Virus record (IMG/VR): IMGVR_UViG_3300020020_000134
Coordinates: 1-28,441 of that record
DNA from: a virus
DNA length: 28,441 nt
Direction: 5' to 3' (one strand)
In this document: positions 17,515 to 23,875 of the stretch, one piece after another
Numbering within the stretch: the first letter of the stretch is position 1
How the letters are laid out: each line of letters starts with the position of its first letter
Made by a program: the position numbers and the translations under genes
Notes under the pieces: generated by a model
Told to the model about the DNA's origin: nothing
The model's database searches: none
What the model saw: the letters and a program-made list of their open reading frames with translations, nothing else

Positions 17515-18206
17515 TGATTGACACCATCATGCTGCTGATGGGCATAACTGGTGTGCTGGGTCTCATTTTTATGAGAATCCGACGCCCAGTAGAAACCAAG
17601 CAGTTCTTTCTCGATATCGCCCTGACCTTACTGAACCCCTGGTTGAAGCGGCGTATTCGCAAGCGATACAAGCGAGTGCCTCGTCGAAGCGTTGCCTTCC
17701 CACCTGAGTTGATACAATACTACAGGCGGCGCTCGGACTCGCGCCGGGAGTACATGCAGCTCTGGGTGGAACGATTCATCGATGTCTGCGATAGTACTGG
17801 TACTCGCGTGCCCGACGATATTCTGCCGCCACATAGCCCCCTGCGTCGTACACTGAGGATCTATAGCGATGTATATGAGGTTCATGAGCCTCAGGTTACC
17901 AAGCGTAATGGAATGGGCCAGATCAATAATGTTCATCCCCGATTTCATCCACACCCCGTCACTTGCCCCGGTTACTTTAACATGGATGAAGTTAGGGATG
18001 GTGGGGGAGTTACCGTCACAACCTATGCTAGCTGTAGTCTTTGTGGGTGGTCGATAAATATGAGTAGAGCTCAGGTATGGGAACTACAAAATGAAGCCTC
18101 CCGTAGGAAAATGTACCAGGGCCCCATTGATGGAATACCAGGTGAAAACACAATGAGAGCCATACAAAAACTGAATAGCTACGGATTTCGAGCGGAGGAC
18201 TTATGA
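17514..18206 (+). CDS. Membrane-anchored protein ending in a peptidoglycan-binding-like half repeat
   Basis: A 230-residue protein. Residues about 3-22 form a membrane span (DTIMLLMGITGVLGLIFMRI), followed by a very basic stretch (RRIRKRYKRVPRRS). The middle holds CPGYF and CSLCGW cysteines, a possible zinc site. The last 31 residues (MYQGPIDGIPGENTMRAIQK, LNSYGF) match the repeat unit of the endolysin at 23876 (for example YSGPADGVPGANTIKGMQR). A protein anchored in the membrane that touches the cell wall would fit, which is inference. Confidence 0.75.
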   Translation: MIDTIMLLMGITGVLGLIFMRIRRPVETKQFFLDIALTLLNPWLKRRIRKRYKRVPRRSVAFPPELIQYYRRRSDSRREYMQLWVERFIDVCDSTGTRVPDDILPPHSPLRRTLRIYSDVYEVHEPQVTKRNGMGQINNVHPRFHPHPVTCPGYFNMDEVRDGGGVTVTTYASCSLCGWSINMSRAQVWELQNEASRRKMYQGPIDGIPGENTMRAIQKLNSYGFRAEDL

Positions 18207-18622
18207 TGACCAGCTACCTTACTGAGGTGGGTTTTCCCATCCCGTGGGAGCTATCTCATCAGGTGACAGAGATTACTCTTCCCATTCGCTGCACCACTGA
18301 TGGATACAGTTGCGGTCGTATCGTGGTGACGGGGGCGAAGAATGATGCCTGCTACATTGCCTGGTATCTCGACCCTGAATACCGAGGCAAGGGTCTCATG
18401 TTCGATGCGGTTGCACAAACGTTACCCTGGTTGTTCACTCGTTGGCACCGTGTAGTAGCCATGATATGGCCAGCCAATGCTCGATCTAAGCAGCTTGCGG
18501 AGCGTGCAGGGTTTCGCTATGAAGGCACTGCTCGGTTGCTACATAAGCAAGCTGATGGCTCATACATGGACGTGGAATTCTGGGCAATCCTGAGAGAGGA
18601 TAGTGATGTCGGCGACATTTGA
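18206..18622 (+). CDS. GNAT-family N-acetyltransferase (RimJ/RimL-like)
   Basis: A 138-residue GNAT domain. YIAWYLDPEYRGKGLMFDAV (about 50-69) contains the acetyl-CoA pyrophosphate loop (RGKGL), and NARSKQLAERAGFRYEGTAR (about 94-113) is the typical motif B end of RimJ/RimL-like enzymes, followed by the closing strand (DVEFWAILRED). The start at 18206 is preferred over 18203 because GGAGG is 7 nt upstream. The substrate (protein N-terminus, antibiotic or other amine) is not shown. It is shorter than host RimJ/RimL proteins. Confidence 0.85.
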   Translation: MTSYLTEVGFPIPWELSHQVTEITLPIRCTTDGYSCGRIVVTGAKNDACYIAWYLDPEYRGKGLMFDAVAQTLPWLFTRWHRVVAMIWPANARSKQLAERAGFRYEGTARLLHKQADGSYMDVEFWAILREDSDVGDI

Positions 18623-19094
18623 GGGGTTCGATTTCATCCATGAGCTCTATAACAAGGTCCACGATGGCGGCTATGAGCCCACACAAGAGGACATTGAAGA
18701 GTGCGCGCGGATCATGCAAATCATCATCGAGGCTCTTCGTCCCGTGATGGAAGCCATGGTTGATATTGCCCACGACGTTGTGCATACCCTGATTGATTGG
18801 TATGCTTCGCTTCCTGAGGAGATTCGGGAGGGGCTCAAGCCTTATATGGAGCCAATGGTGGTTATAGAGGAGGGTGTGGACAAGTCCGAGCCCGAGCCTG
18901 AGGCAAGGCCACACTTCAGTGAGCCGGTGTTTACAGTACGCCGCGATCAGCCGAACTACATTCCACCCGGGCAATGGGGTACTCCTCATCAGGGCATAGA
19001 CTTTGGTTTCATTTTTATCGACTCTGAGGATCCAGGTTATGCAGGGCGTGATGATGGAATTCGAGGTCGCCTTGACAGGGGTTCTGGGAGCTGA
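18606..19094 (+). CDS. Unknown protein, 162 residues
   Basis: The protein starts MSATFEGFDFIHELYNKVHD (an in-frame GTG lies 3 nt upstream; AGAGAGGA precedes). Residues 1-80 look helical (ECARIMQIIIEALRPVMEAM, VDIAHDVVHTLIDWYASLPE). The rest is Glu/Pro-rich and probably extended (KSEPEPEARPHFSEPVFTVR) with a Gly/Asp/Arg end. It overlaps the acetyltransferase gene by 17 nt. The -35 of the next promoter lies inside its last codons. No family recognised. Confidence 0.7.
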   Translation: MSATFEGFDFIHELYNKVHDGGYEPTQEDIEECARIMQIIIEALRPVMEAMVDIAHDVVHTLIDWYASLPEEIREGLKPYMEPMVVIEEGVDKSEPEPEARPHFSEPVFTVRRDQPNYIPPGQWGTPHQGIDFGFIFIDSEDPGYAGRDDGIRGRLDRGSGS

Positions 19095-19100
19095 TAGCAT
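19072..19100 (+). promoter_or_regulatory. Leaderless promoter of the 19107 gene
   Basis: TTGACA (19072-19077), 17 nt, TGA-TAGCAT (hexamer 19095-19100), 6 nt, ATGACGAACTCG at 19107. The TGA before the hexamer is the extended -10 form also seen at 12733 and 9918. Confidence 0.88.
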
Positions 19101-19106
19101 CATTAC

Positions 19107-19271
19107 ATGACGAACTCGCCCTTGCCCGATAACATACCTAGGTATGCTATTTTTAAAGGCAAAAGAGCTAGGATTGTAGGTTACGATGGTGGTAAATTTG
19201 ACATCATCGATAATCGAGACAACAAACGACGGGTCACCCGACTTCAACTCAAGTTTCTCAAGGACAAGTGA
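19107..19271 (+). CDS. Very small basic protein from a leaderless gene
   Basis: A 54-residue protein, MTNSPLPDNIPRYAIFKGKR, then ARIVGYDGGKFDIIDNRDNK and RRVTRLQLKFLKDK. The pattern of short strands with a basic end looks like a small beta-barrel (SH3-like) with nucleic-acid binding potential. The leaderless promoter with the ATGACGAAC start is strong support despite the size. The stop is 4 nt before the next ATG. No family recognised. Confidence 0.75.
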   Translation: MTNSPLPDNIPRYAIFKGKRARIVGYDGGKFDIIDNRDNKRRVTRLQLKFLKDK

Positions 19272-19275
19272 TAGA

Positions 19276-19548
19276 ATGGCTACAGCAGCAGTTCCCACTG
19301 AGATGATTTCCACTACGGAGGCCATCAACCAACTTTGGTACGCGATGCCAGAGTCGGAACGAGACAACCTGAGTCGTGAAACTTTCGAGGAGGCGGTTCG
19401 CCAAACTCGCAACCTAATGCTCGACGAGGTGTTCGATAAGTACGAGCTCGGTTATCGTCGAGGAGTCAATCACATCTTGGCTCCTGGGACCGTCGATACC
19501 AACGTGAAGACCTGGCGAGTCGAACAAACAGCTGCTCTCCCAGACTGA
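19276..19548 (+). CDS. Small acidic protein, unknown function
   Basis: A 90-residue protein starting MATAAVPTEMISTTEAINQL. It is mostly helical (WYAMPESERDNLSRETFEEA, VRQTRNLMLDEVFDKYELGY) and ends TNVKTWRVEQTAALPD. A longer frame from 19186 would overlap the preceding gene and is less likely. The ribosome binding site is the weak AAGTGATAGA. It is the last gene before the gene-free region with inverted repeats. No family recognised. Confidence 0.68.
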   Translation: MATAAVPTEMISTTEAINQLWYAMPESERDNLSRETFEEAVRQTRNLMLDEVFDKYELGYRRGVNHILAPGTVDTNVKTWRVEQTAALPD

Positions 19549-20235
19549 GGAGGGGAGGTCCCGGTCAACAGGCGACTGCGGTAGGTCCGATATCTTCGGA
19601 ACAAGAACCGGGACACACAACTAAATACTCCGGCACCAAAATCGAGTCCTTCTGGCGACTCCGTCCATCCAGATGATGGCCCCGGCGCTTTAGCTCTGCG
19701 GGGAACGAGCTACTAATAACTGAATACCTGTCTCGCAATGCATAGAGTACCCGCGCATAACAACCGGGGTGGCAAGGACAGGCGGTTTTGTTCCCCGTGC
19801 AGTAAACGGCCAACAGGGAACCTAGGGCACACACGGATCGGGAGCGCCCCATACCGCAGGTGAGGGTTTAGGCGGCACAATTTCATATGGGACGGTAGCT
19901 CACTCGGTAGAGCGACTGGCAGGTTGAGTGCGCACATGTGCCTGTTACAGGAGGTAGGAAGTTCGATTCTTCCCCGTTCCACAATGCGAGGCCGACACCC
20001 AGCGGTGCAAAGTTGCAACCCTCGCAGAAGTCCTAGGTCTTGCTCAAGATAATTACAGCTAAGCCGGCTATGAGCACGAGGCTGTCCCTAGGCACTAAAC
20101 TTCACATAGACTGCCTCGGGCCATGTTCGTCATAGCTCGCCCGGGGCGCGGGGCCCTTATGAGCCGGGGGTCAATTGGGATTACGGTATAGACAGGCTAC
20201 CATGACTGCCCTCCCCGCATTCACTTTTAAAAAAA
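19549..20235 (+). ncRNA. Candidate structured noncoding RNA region
   Basis: No credible gene in about 690 nt. Inverted repeats are dense: GTCCCGGT 19558-19565 with 19607-19614 (8 bp), enclosing TCCGA/TCGGA (19586-19600); GAGTC/GACTC (19644-19661); CCATC/GATGG (19665-19679); CTGCGGGGAAC 19696-19706 with GTTCCCCGTGCAG 19790-19802 (one bulge); CCTGTC/GACAGG (19727-19782); and TGCGAGG/CCTCGCA (19985-20026). A tRNA-like segment is embedded at 19889. Large phage RNAs such as GOLLD and ROOL are known to occur beside tRNAs, so that class should be tested; identity is not shown. Confidence 0.4.
19889..19981 (+). tRNA. Abnormal tRNA-like sequence, anticodon not assignable
   Basis: Acceptor arms GGGACGG (19889-19895) and CCGTTCC (19974-19980), a D-arm GCTC-ACTCGGTA-GAGC (19898-19913) and a T-arm GGAAG-TTCGATT-CTTCC (19957-19973) are all present and correctly placed. 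Between D- and T-arms are 42 nt instead of about 22, and no normal 5-bp anticodon stem with a 7-nt loop can be found. Possible partial stems are GCAGG/CCTGT and a CCTG-TTA-CAGG hairpin like a long variable arm. The CCA end is not encoded. It may be a decayed tRNA, an interrupted one, or part of a larger RNA. Confidence 0.5.
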
Positions 20236-20238
20236 GCC

Positions 20239-20267
20239 TTGACATGCTAGGCTAGATGCTATAGCAT
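20239..20267 (+). promoter_or_regulatory. Promoter of the secreted-protein gene
   Basis: TTGACA (20239-20244), 17 nt, TAGCAT (20262-20267). The start is expected near 20274, giving a leader of about 35 nt with AAGGAG. It has the same -35/-10 pair as the leaderless class but a normal translated leader. It is preceded by a run of A. Confidence 0.88.
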
Positions 20268-20308
20268 TATTAAGTACCGCTTCATCAACCAACTACAAGG
20301 AGAAACAA

Positions 20309-20677
20309 ATGAAGAAGCTCATTCTCGCCCTGGTCGCAGTTGCGGCTCTGACGTTCGGGTTCGCATCGCCGGCACAGGCCGCACCTCCGCGGGGGGTGAG
20401 CCTCTACTACAACACCCATGGCACCGCTGAGGACCCCAACCAGACCGTGTCGTACTCGGTGCGAAACACGGGCACGCTCAATCAGACCATCGTGCTCGAG
20501 TACAACACTGAAGATGGCTCCATCTTGCAGACGGCTCCCATCGTGATCGAACCCGGTTCCGAGCTCGTCGTCTACGGACTCACTCTCGTCGAGGGCAATG
20601 GGGTCGTACTCAGCGCGACACTGCTCACTGTCTCGGGTTCGAAACTCGATGCGATCCGGGTACGCGACTCGCGCTAA
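20309..20677 (+). CDS. Secreted protein with signal peptide, likely accessory (moron-type) gene
   Basis: A 122-residue protein with a textbook signal peptide: MKKLILALVAVAALTFGFAS then PAQA, cleavage expected after residue 24. The mature part is about 98 residues, beta-rich with many Thr/Val/Asn (VSYSVRNTGTLNQTIVLEYN), no cysteines, like a small immunoglobulin-like or adhesin-type sandwich. It has its own consensus promoter, AAGGAG and a terminator, and looks more GC-rich than neighbouring genes. This isolated-unit layout is typical of morons, phage genes that change the host surface. The exact role is unknown. Confidence 0.82.
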   Translation: MKKLILALVAVAALTFGFASPAQAAPPRGVSLYYNTHGTAEDPNQTVSYSVRNTGTLNQTIVLEYNTEDGSILQTAPIVIEPGSELVVYGLTLVEGNGVVLSATLLTVSGSKLDAIRVRDSR

Positions 20678-20687
20678 CTCATCGACT

Positions 20688-20729
20688 GGGGGGCCGCCCT
20701 TCTTCCCCCAAGAGGCGGCCTCCCTTCGT
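20688..20729 (+). terminator. Terminator of the secreted-protein gene
   Basis: GGCCGCC (20692-20698) pairs with GGCGGCC (20714-20720), extended by the flanking GGGG and CCC, followed by a short T-containing run (TTCGTTGTTT). Confidence 0.75.
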
Positions 20730-20759
20730 TGTTTAACTGAACACCAAAGGAGATCCGAA

Positions 20760-21248
20760 ATGAGTCCCGAAATGTTCTACACACTGCTAATGGTAATTGC
20801 GCTCTGCGTCGCCGGTTCCGTACTAGGGGCCTTTTTTTATGGCTTCCATTGTGGCGCCAGGTTCCAGGTACAGAGACCAGATCCCACACCCGAATGGGTG
20901 CCAGAGGTTCATGACATTGTACCTGATGAGATTATGCTCGAGGTAGCATATTTGCCCTCGAGCACGGGGCCCATTTCAATAGAAGCCCCAGCAAGCTTTG
21001 GGGAGATCGTAGGATCGGTCGATATCATCGCTGACCTTCATGCCCAGCTCGCTCGAGCTGAGCGCCTAAGGAAGCGATACCTGCGTCTCCTACGTGAAGA
21101 GCGCAAAATGGCCCTTGGCATGTTCGCCCGCCAAGACTTGCATTACTCACCGTACTGGAAGCGATGGGTAAATGCGCGCATGCAAATCATCAATGAGTTT
21201 GATTTTGGGGAATCCTCAAGTAGCGTACAAATCGCCAATACGCGATAA
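20760..21248 (+). CDS. Membrane-anchored protein, unknown function
   Basis: A 162-residue protein. AAAGGAGATCCGAA precedes the ATG at 20760. Residues about 5-30 are a membrane span (YTLLMVIALCVAGSVLGAFF). A Pro/Glu-rich linker (PDPTPEWVPEVHDIVPDEIM) follows, then a long basic/acidic helix (IADLHAQLARAERLRKRYLR, LLREERKMAL) that may form a coiled coil. No catalytic motif. It sits between the secreted-protein unit and the 21347 unit; no promoter of its own was seen. Confidence 0.72.
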   Translation: MSPEMFYTLLMVIALCVAGSVLGAFFYGFHCGARFQVQRPDPTPEWVPEVHDIVPDEIMLEVAYLPSSTGPISIEAPASFGEIVGSVDIIADLHAQLARAERLRKRYLRLLREERKMALGMFARQDLHYSPYWKRWVNARMQIINEFDFGESSSSVQIANTR

Positions 21249-21297
21249 TCGAGTCATTGCATCATCAATGATTTGAGTTCGTGAGGATGAACCTGCA

Positions 21298-21326
21298 TTG
21301 ACGATTACCCGGACTTTTGATACGAT
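21298..21326 (+). promoter_or_regulatory. Promoter of the 21347 operon
   Basis: TTGACG (21298-21303), 17 nt, TACGAT (21321-21326). The start would be near 21333, leaving a 14-nt leader containing GAAGGG. A TCATTG/CAATGA inverted repeat (about 21253-21271) lies upstream. Confidence 0.75.
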
Positions 21327-21346
21327 TCTCCTGACGAAGGGCTAAT

Positions 21347-21643
21347 ATGGACTGGGTAATTGTGACCTTGCAGGTCATCATAGTAATTTACCTGGTTGTT
21401 CTCAGCCGCGATATCGCAAAGCTGGGTGTGGAAGTTCGAAAGCTTCGGCATGAGATGGAGAAGTGGCGAGTACGCCAGTCGAAAATTAAGTCCCGTGTTG
21501 CTAATACTGGTATCCCCGTTGTCGATGCGACGGTTCGTACCATTCGTCGAGATACTGATGACCTCCCCCTTACTGGACGCATGTCCACTGGGCTGCATAG
21601 AAAGAAGAGGGACTTTGGCACAACCAATGACGATCGACTTTAG
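21347..21643 (+). CDS. Small membrane protein with coiled-coil-like helix
   Basis: A 98-residue protein starting MDWVIVTLQVIIVIYLVVLS, a single N-terminal membrane span. A charged helix follows (RDIAKLGVEVRKLRHEMEKW, RVRQSKIKSRV) and then a basic, probably disordered tail. Its end overlaps the next gene by 17 nt, so it leads the operon that includes the small-terminase-like gene. The topology (span, then cytoplasmic or external coiled coil) does not by itself show a function. Confidence 0.7.
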   Translation: MDWVIVTLQVIIVIYLVVLSRDIAKLGVEVRKLRHEMEKWRVRQSKIKSRVANTGIPVVDATVRTIRRDTDDLPLTGRMSTGLHRKKRDFGTTNDDRL

Positions 21644-22292
21644 TCGAGCGGATGATATCATTCAGCACTCATCTTCAGTTGAGGCTAGTAAGCCTCGGGG
21701 TGCAGATGGGAAACTGCTGACTGAGAAGCAAATTCGTGCTCGAGCGAGGCGTCGTATGAAACGCAATGAGGCGATGTCTCAAGAAGAACTCGAGTGGCTA
21801 TACAAGCCCATTGAGGAATGGGATCTTGAAGAACTAGCTCGTGGTCGTCCCCGTGGTAAGAATGGTAAATTCACAGGGCCAGCACCGAAGTGGATTACCA
21901 GGGATATTCATGAGCGAGCCATGGAGAAATACACAGCAGCGCTCAAGACGAATATGCGTGCCACAACGGTTGATGCTATGGAGATGATCCAAGAGCTGAT
22001 TACCAACGAGGATGTTGATGAAAAGGGAAAGCCAATCGTACCGCCGGGCACAAAACTGGAAGCTGCCAAGTTCCTCATCGAACATGTGGTGGGCAAGCCG
22101 ACTCAACGCATTGAGAACGACGTTTCGGTCAAGCTTCAGGGAATCCTCGGCCAAGTCATGGTCAACCCGCAAGAACTAACGGCAAGCGGTCATCAGACCT
22201 ATCAGCCGGCACACTACCCAGGCATTACCATGAAACTCGCGAATGAGAAGGAGTATGACGATGACGATGACTTCCTCCCAGAGGACGCCTGA
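21627..22292 (+). CDS. Terminase small subunit-like protein
   Basis: A 221-residue protein. The centre, EEWDLEELARGRPRGKNGKF then TGPAPKWITRDIHERAMEKY, followed by VDEKGKPIVPPGTKLEAAKF and LIEHVVGKPTQRIE, matches a pattern I know from actinophage terminase small subunits or related DNA-binding proteins, with a helix-turn-helix-like region between. The role would be recognition of packaging sites. No large terminase lies nearby in this window, unusual for a packaging gene, so the call is qualified. The tail is acidic (DDDDDFLPEDA). The start at 21627 is the first ATG after the upstream frame's overlap. Confidence 0.6.
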   Translation: MTIDFSRADDIIQHSSSVEASKPRGADGKLLTEKQIRARARRRMKRNEAMSQEELEWLYKPIEEWDLEELARGRPRGKNGKFTGPAPKWITRDIHERAMEKYTAALKTNMRATTVDAMEMIQELITNEDVDEKGKPIVPPGTKLEAAKFLIEHVVGKPTQRIENDVSVKLQGILGQVMVNPQELTASGHQTYQPAHYPGITMKLANEKEYDDDDDFLPEDA

Positions 22293-22560
22293 TCCTGACG
22301 AAGAGTGCCGAATCTGCGGTACCAAACGAGAAGAACATGGTGATCGTAACCATGAGTTCAGTTCTGATGGGGTCTTAGTGCCGAAGAAAGCACCTGAACC
22401 TCCTCGTGAGCAAGCACCACAGCGGCGATCTTATGGAGGCGAGGCTAAGCCTGATCCGACTGCGGCATACCTTCGTTTGGTGGAACGGTTGATCGCCAAG
22501 AACCTCCTCAATGGAGAGGACTTGATCTACATCTTTGGTGGCGGAAATGCTCATTCTTGA
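22261..22560 (+). CDS. Small zinc-binding-like protein
   Basis: A 99-residue protein starting MTMTSSQRTPDPDEECRICG. ATG codons at 22255, 22261 and 22267 are in frame; 22261 is best placed 7 nt after AAGGAG. CRICGTKREEHGDRNHEF has Cys-x2-Cys and two His, a compact zinc site I recognise from short proteins encoded next to actinophage terminase genes. A Pro-rich linker follows, then a C-terminal helix (AAYLRLVERLIAKNLLNGED). It overlaps the gene before it by 32 nt and the next by 14 nt. Function unknown. Confidence 0.72.
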   Translation: MTMTSSQRTPDPDEECRICGTKREEHGDRNHEFSSDGVLVPKKAPEPPREQAPQRRSYGGEAKPDPTAAYLRLVERLIAKNLLNGEDLIYIFGGGNAHS

Positions 22561-22879
22561 GGGCATCCTCCACACCCACCTGAGGCAATACGCACTCGCG
22601 GCTGCACCTAGAGAAGCGGTGGGGTTAATCCTCAGTGACCTAACGGTGATTCGCCTACCCAATTATGCGAGTGCGCCCGAGCATCAATTCAAGGTGTCAA
22701 AAAAAGACATCGTTACTGCCCTGGCTGATGAGGAAACTCTCTCAGAGGTAGTATTCTGGCATTCTCATCCTTTAGGTGGACTTGGTCCATCACGGATTGA
22801 TATGAAGCAGAGAACGCTGTTCAATCATCACCTCGTACTTTCTGTCGTCGAGAATGACATCGTCCCATCCTGGTATTAG
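22547..22879 (+). CDS. JAB/MPN (JAMM) metalloprotease-fold protein
   Basis: A 110-residue protein covering one JAB domain. The zinc and catalytic set is complete: E23 (REAVGLIL), H72 and H74 (HSHP), S82 and D85 (SRID). The family includes prokaryotic JAB peptidases that remove ubiquitin-like tails; in tailed phages JAB domains are often fused to or encoded near NlpC/P60 tail proteins. Here it stands alone after the small-terminase-like gene. The start at 22547 is preferred; TTG at 22535 is also in frame. Its natural substrate is unknown. Confidence 0.82.
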   Translation: MLILEGILHTHLRQYALAAAPREAVGLILSDLTVIRLPNYASAPEHQFKVSKKDIVTALADEETLSEVVFWHSHPLGGLGPSRIDMKQRTLFNHHLVLSVVENDIVPSWY

Positions 22880-22900
22880 AATCGTCCCCTGAACGCGTGA

Positions 22901-22906
22901 TATGAT
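22901..22906 (+). promoter_or_regulatory. Possible extended -10 box before the lysis genes
   Basis: TGA-TATGAT at 22898-22906 has the extended -10 form, but the -35 (TTAGAA at 19-nt spacing) is poor. The leader to 22948 contains a CCTGA/TCAGG hairpin. Confidence 0.4.
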
Positions 22907-22947
22907 GTTCCTGACCTAGGACTTTAAACTCACGATCAGGGACTCTA

Positions 22948-23427
22948 ATGACCAACCTGAAGACGATAGTATCGCATTCAGTATTTCGGCCTATCCCCAA
23001 GGGTAGTCCTATGGATTCGGTCTTGGCCGTTTTGTTCCATCGTTCAGCCGCGACCCTCTACTTCATCTATTCCCTCTGGGCCATTTCTGCGCTGGTTGTT
23101 GGAATCTTACCCATTACAGAGAACCTCGGATCAACCATCGGTACGCTGGTTTTTCCCCTTCTCATCGTGTTGACCGCTGCTCCCGCGGGTATTGGAGCCA
23201 CCTTCTGGCCGAATATGGCAAGACTAGAGCTCTTTTCGGGCTCTTCTTTTTGTATGGTTCTGCTAATCTACCTGTACTTCATTGGAGCCCGTGCCGTTAC
23301 TGGAGAAGGCAATTGGGCTGGTCTTCTAGTAAGCCTGTCTTTCCTAGTTATCCCAGTGGCAAGAACAGTAATTGTCACCCTCCTTCTACTTCGTCAAGCT
23401 GAGGAACGTAAGATTCAGGGAGACTAG
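22948..23427 (+). CDS. Polytopic membrane protein in the lysis cassette
   Basis: A 159-residue protein starting MTNLKTIVSHSVFRPIPKGS. After a 30-residue cytoplasmic-like start it has about four membrane spans: LYFIYSLWAISALVVGILPI, IGTLVFPLLIVLTAAPAGIG, FCMVLLIYLYFIGA and GLLVSLSFLVIPVARTVIVT. It ends in a short charged tail. It begins with the same Met-Thr-Asn as the leaderless genes, but its promoter lies further upstream. Its place upstream of the endolysin suggests a holin or lysis-accessory role, not proven. Confidence 0.72.
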   Translation: MTNLKTIVSHSVFRPIPKGSPMDSVLAVLFHRSAATLYFIYSLWAISALVVGILPITENLGSTIGTLVFPLLIVLTAAPAGIGATFWPNMARLELFSGSSFCMVLLIYLYFIGARAVTGEGNWAGLLVSLSFLVIPVARTVIVTLLLLRQAEERKIQGD

Positions 23428-23428
23428 G

Positions 23429-23872
23429 ATGTTCGGTCTATTGCCCGACTGGGTAGGTGATACTCTCACCATTATAGCTACCGTTCTCGGACTTCCGGGC
23501 ATCATCCTCTTTCTACTAAGTCGAAAGCAGGCTAACCGAAAGCTTGAGGTTGAAGAGGGCGGACTGACTGTAGATCAGTTCAATGCGGCCTTGCCCGCAT
23601 ATAAGGATCTGCTGGATCGAGCTAATACAGAGCGCAAAGAAGCGGTCGATGAAAGAAAAGAAGCACTAGGTAGGGTAGGTGCACTAACCGATCAACTTCG
23701 TGAGACCCGGGATGAAGTTGACGACTTGGAAGACAAGTTGGTGCTTGCTGTAGAGCTGATTGAAACCATTCTCCATCGAAGTGAAGTACAATTTACTCCT
23801 GAGGATCATAAGAAACTCGCAAGAATCAAGCCCTCTCCGGAAAGGTTCCGGGAGAGTGACGAGGAAGGATAG
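23429..23872 (+). CDS. Membrane-anchored coiled-coil protein, possible spanin or holin partner
   Basis: A 147-residue protein starting MFGLLPDWVGDTLTIIATVL right after the preceding stop. Residues about 8-30 form one membrane span (TLTIIATVLGLPGIILFLLS). Residues about 55-115 are a strong heptad-type coiled coil (ERKEAVDERKEALGRVGALT, DQLRETRDEVDDLEDKLVLA). The end is charged. It lies 3 nt before the endolysin gene. The topology resembles single-span lysis accessory proteins, but without a lipobox or other spanin mark. Role inferred from position. Confidence 0.72.
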   Translation: MFGLLPDWVGDTLTIIATVLGLPGIILFLLSRKQANRKLEVEEGGLTVDQFNAALPAYKDLLDRANTERKEAVDERKEALGRVGALTDQLRETRDEVDDLEDKLVLAVELIETILHRSEVQFTPEDHKKLARIKPSPERFRESDEEG

Positions 23873-23875
23873 GCG

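Noticed and set aside
18020-18032. CTATGCTAGCTGTAG as a further palindrome copy
   Set aside because: Inside a gene, only the GCTAGC core matches, and the flanks do not form the 14-bp dyad.
18486-19412. 308-codon minus-strand frame
   Set aside because: Antisense of the acetyltransferase and following genes; it would cover the strong 19072-19109 promoter and start.
19889-19981. tmRNA
   Set aside because: No tmRNA-type tag frame ending in LAA-stop and no GGGGxTGATTCTGG-like start; the D-arm and full acceptor fit an ordinary tRNA body.
19713-20018. 101-codon minus-strand frame containing GRIELPTSC and ALPSELPSH
   Set aside because: This is the familiar false protein produced by translating the antisense of a tRNA; it supports the tRNA-like call instead.
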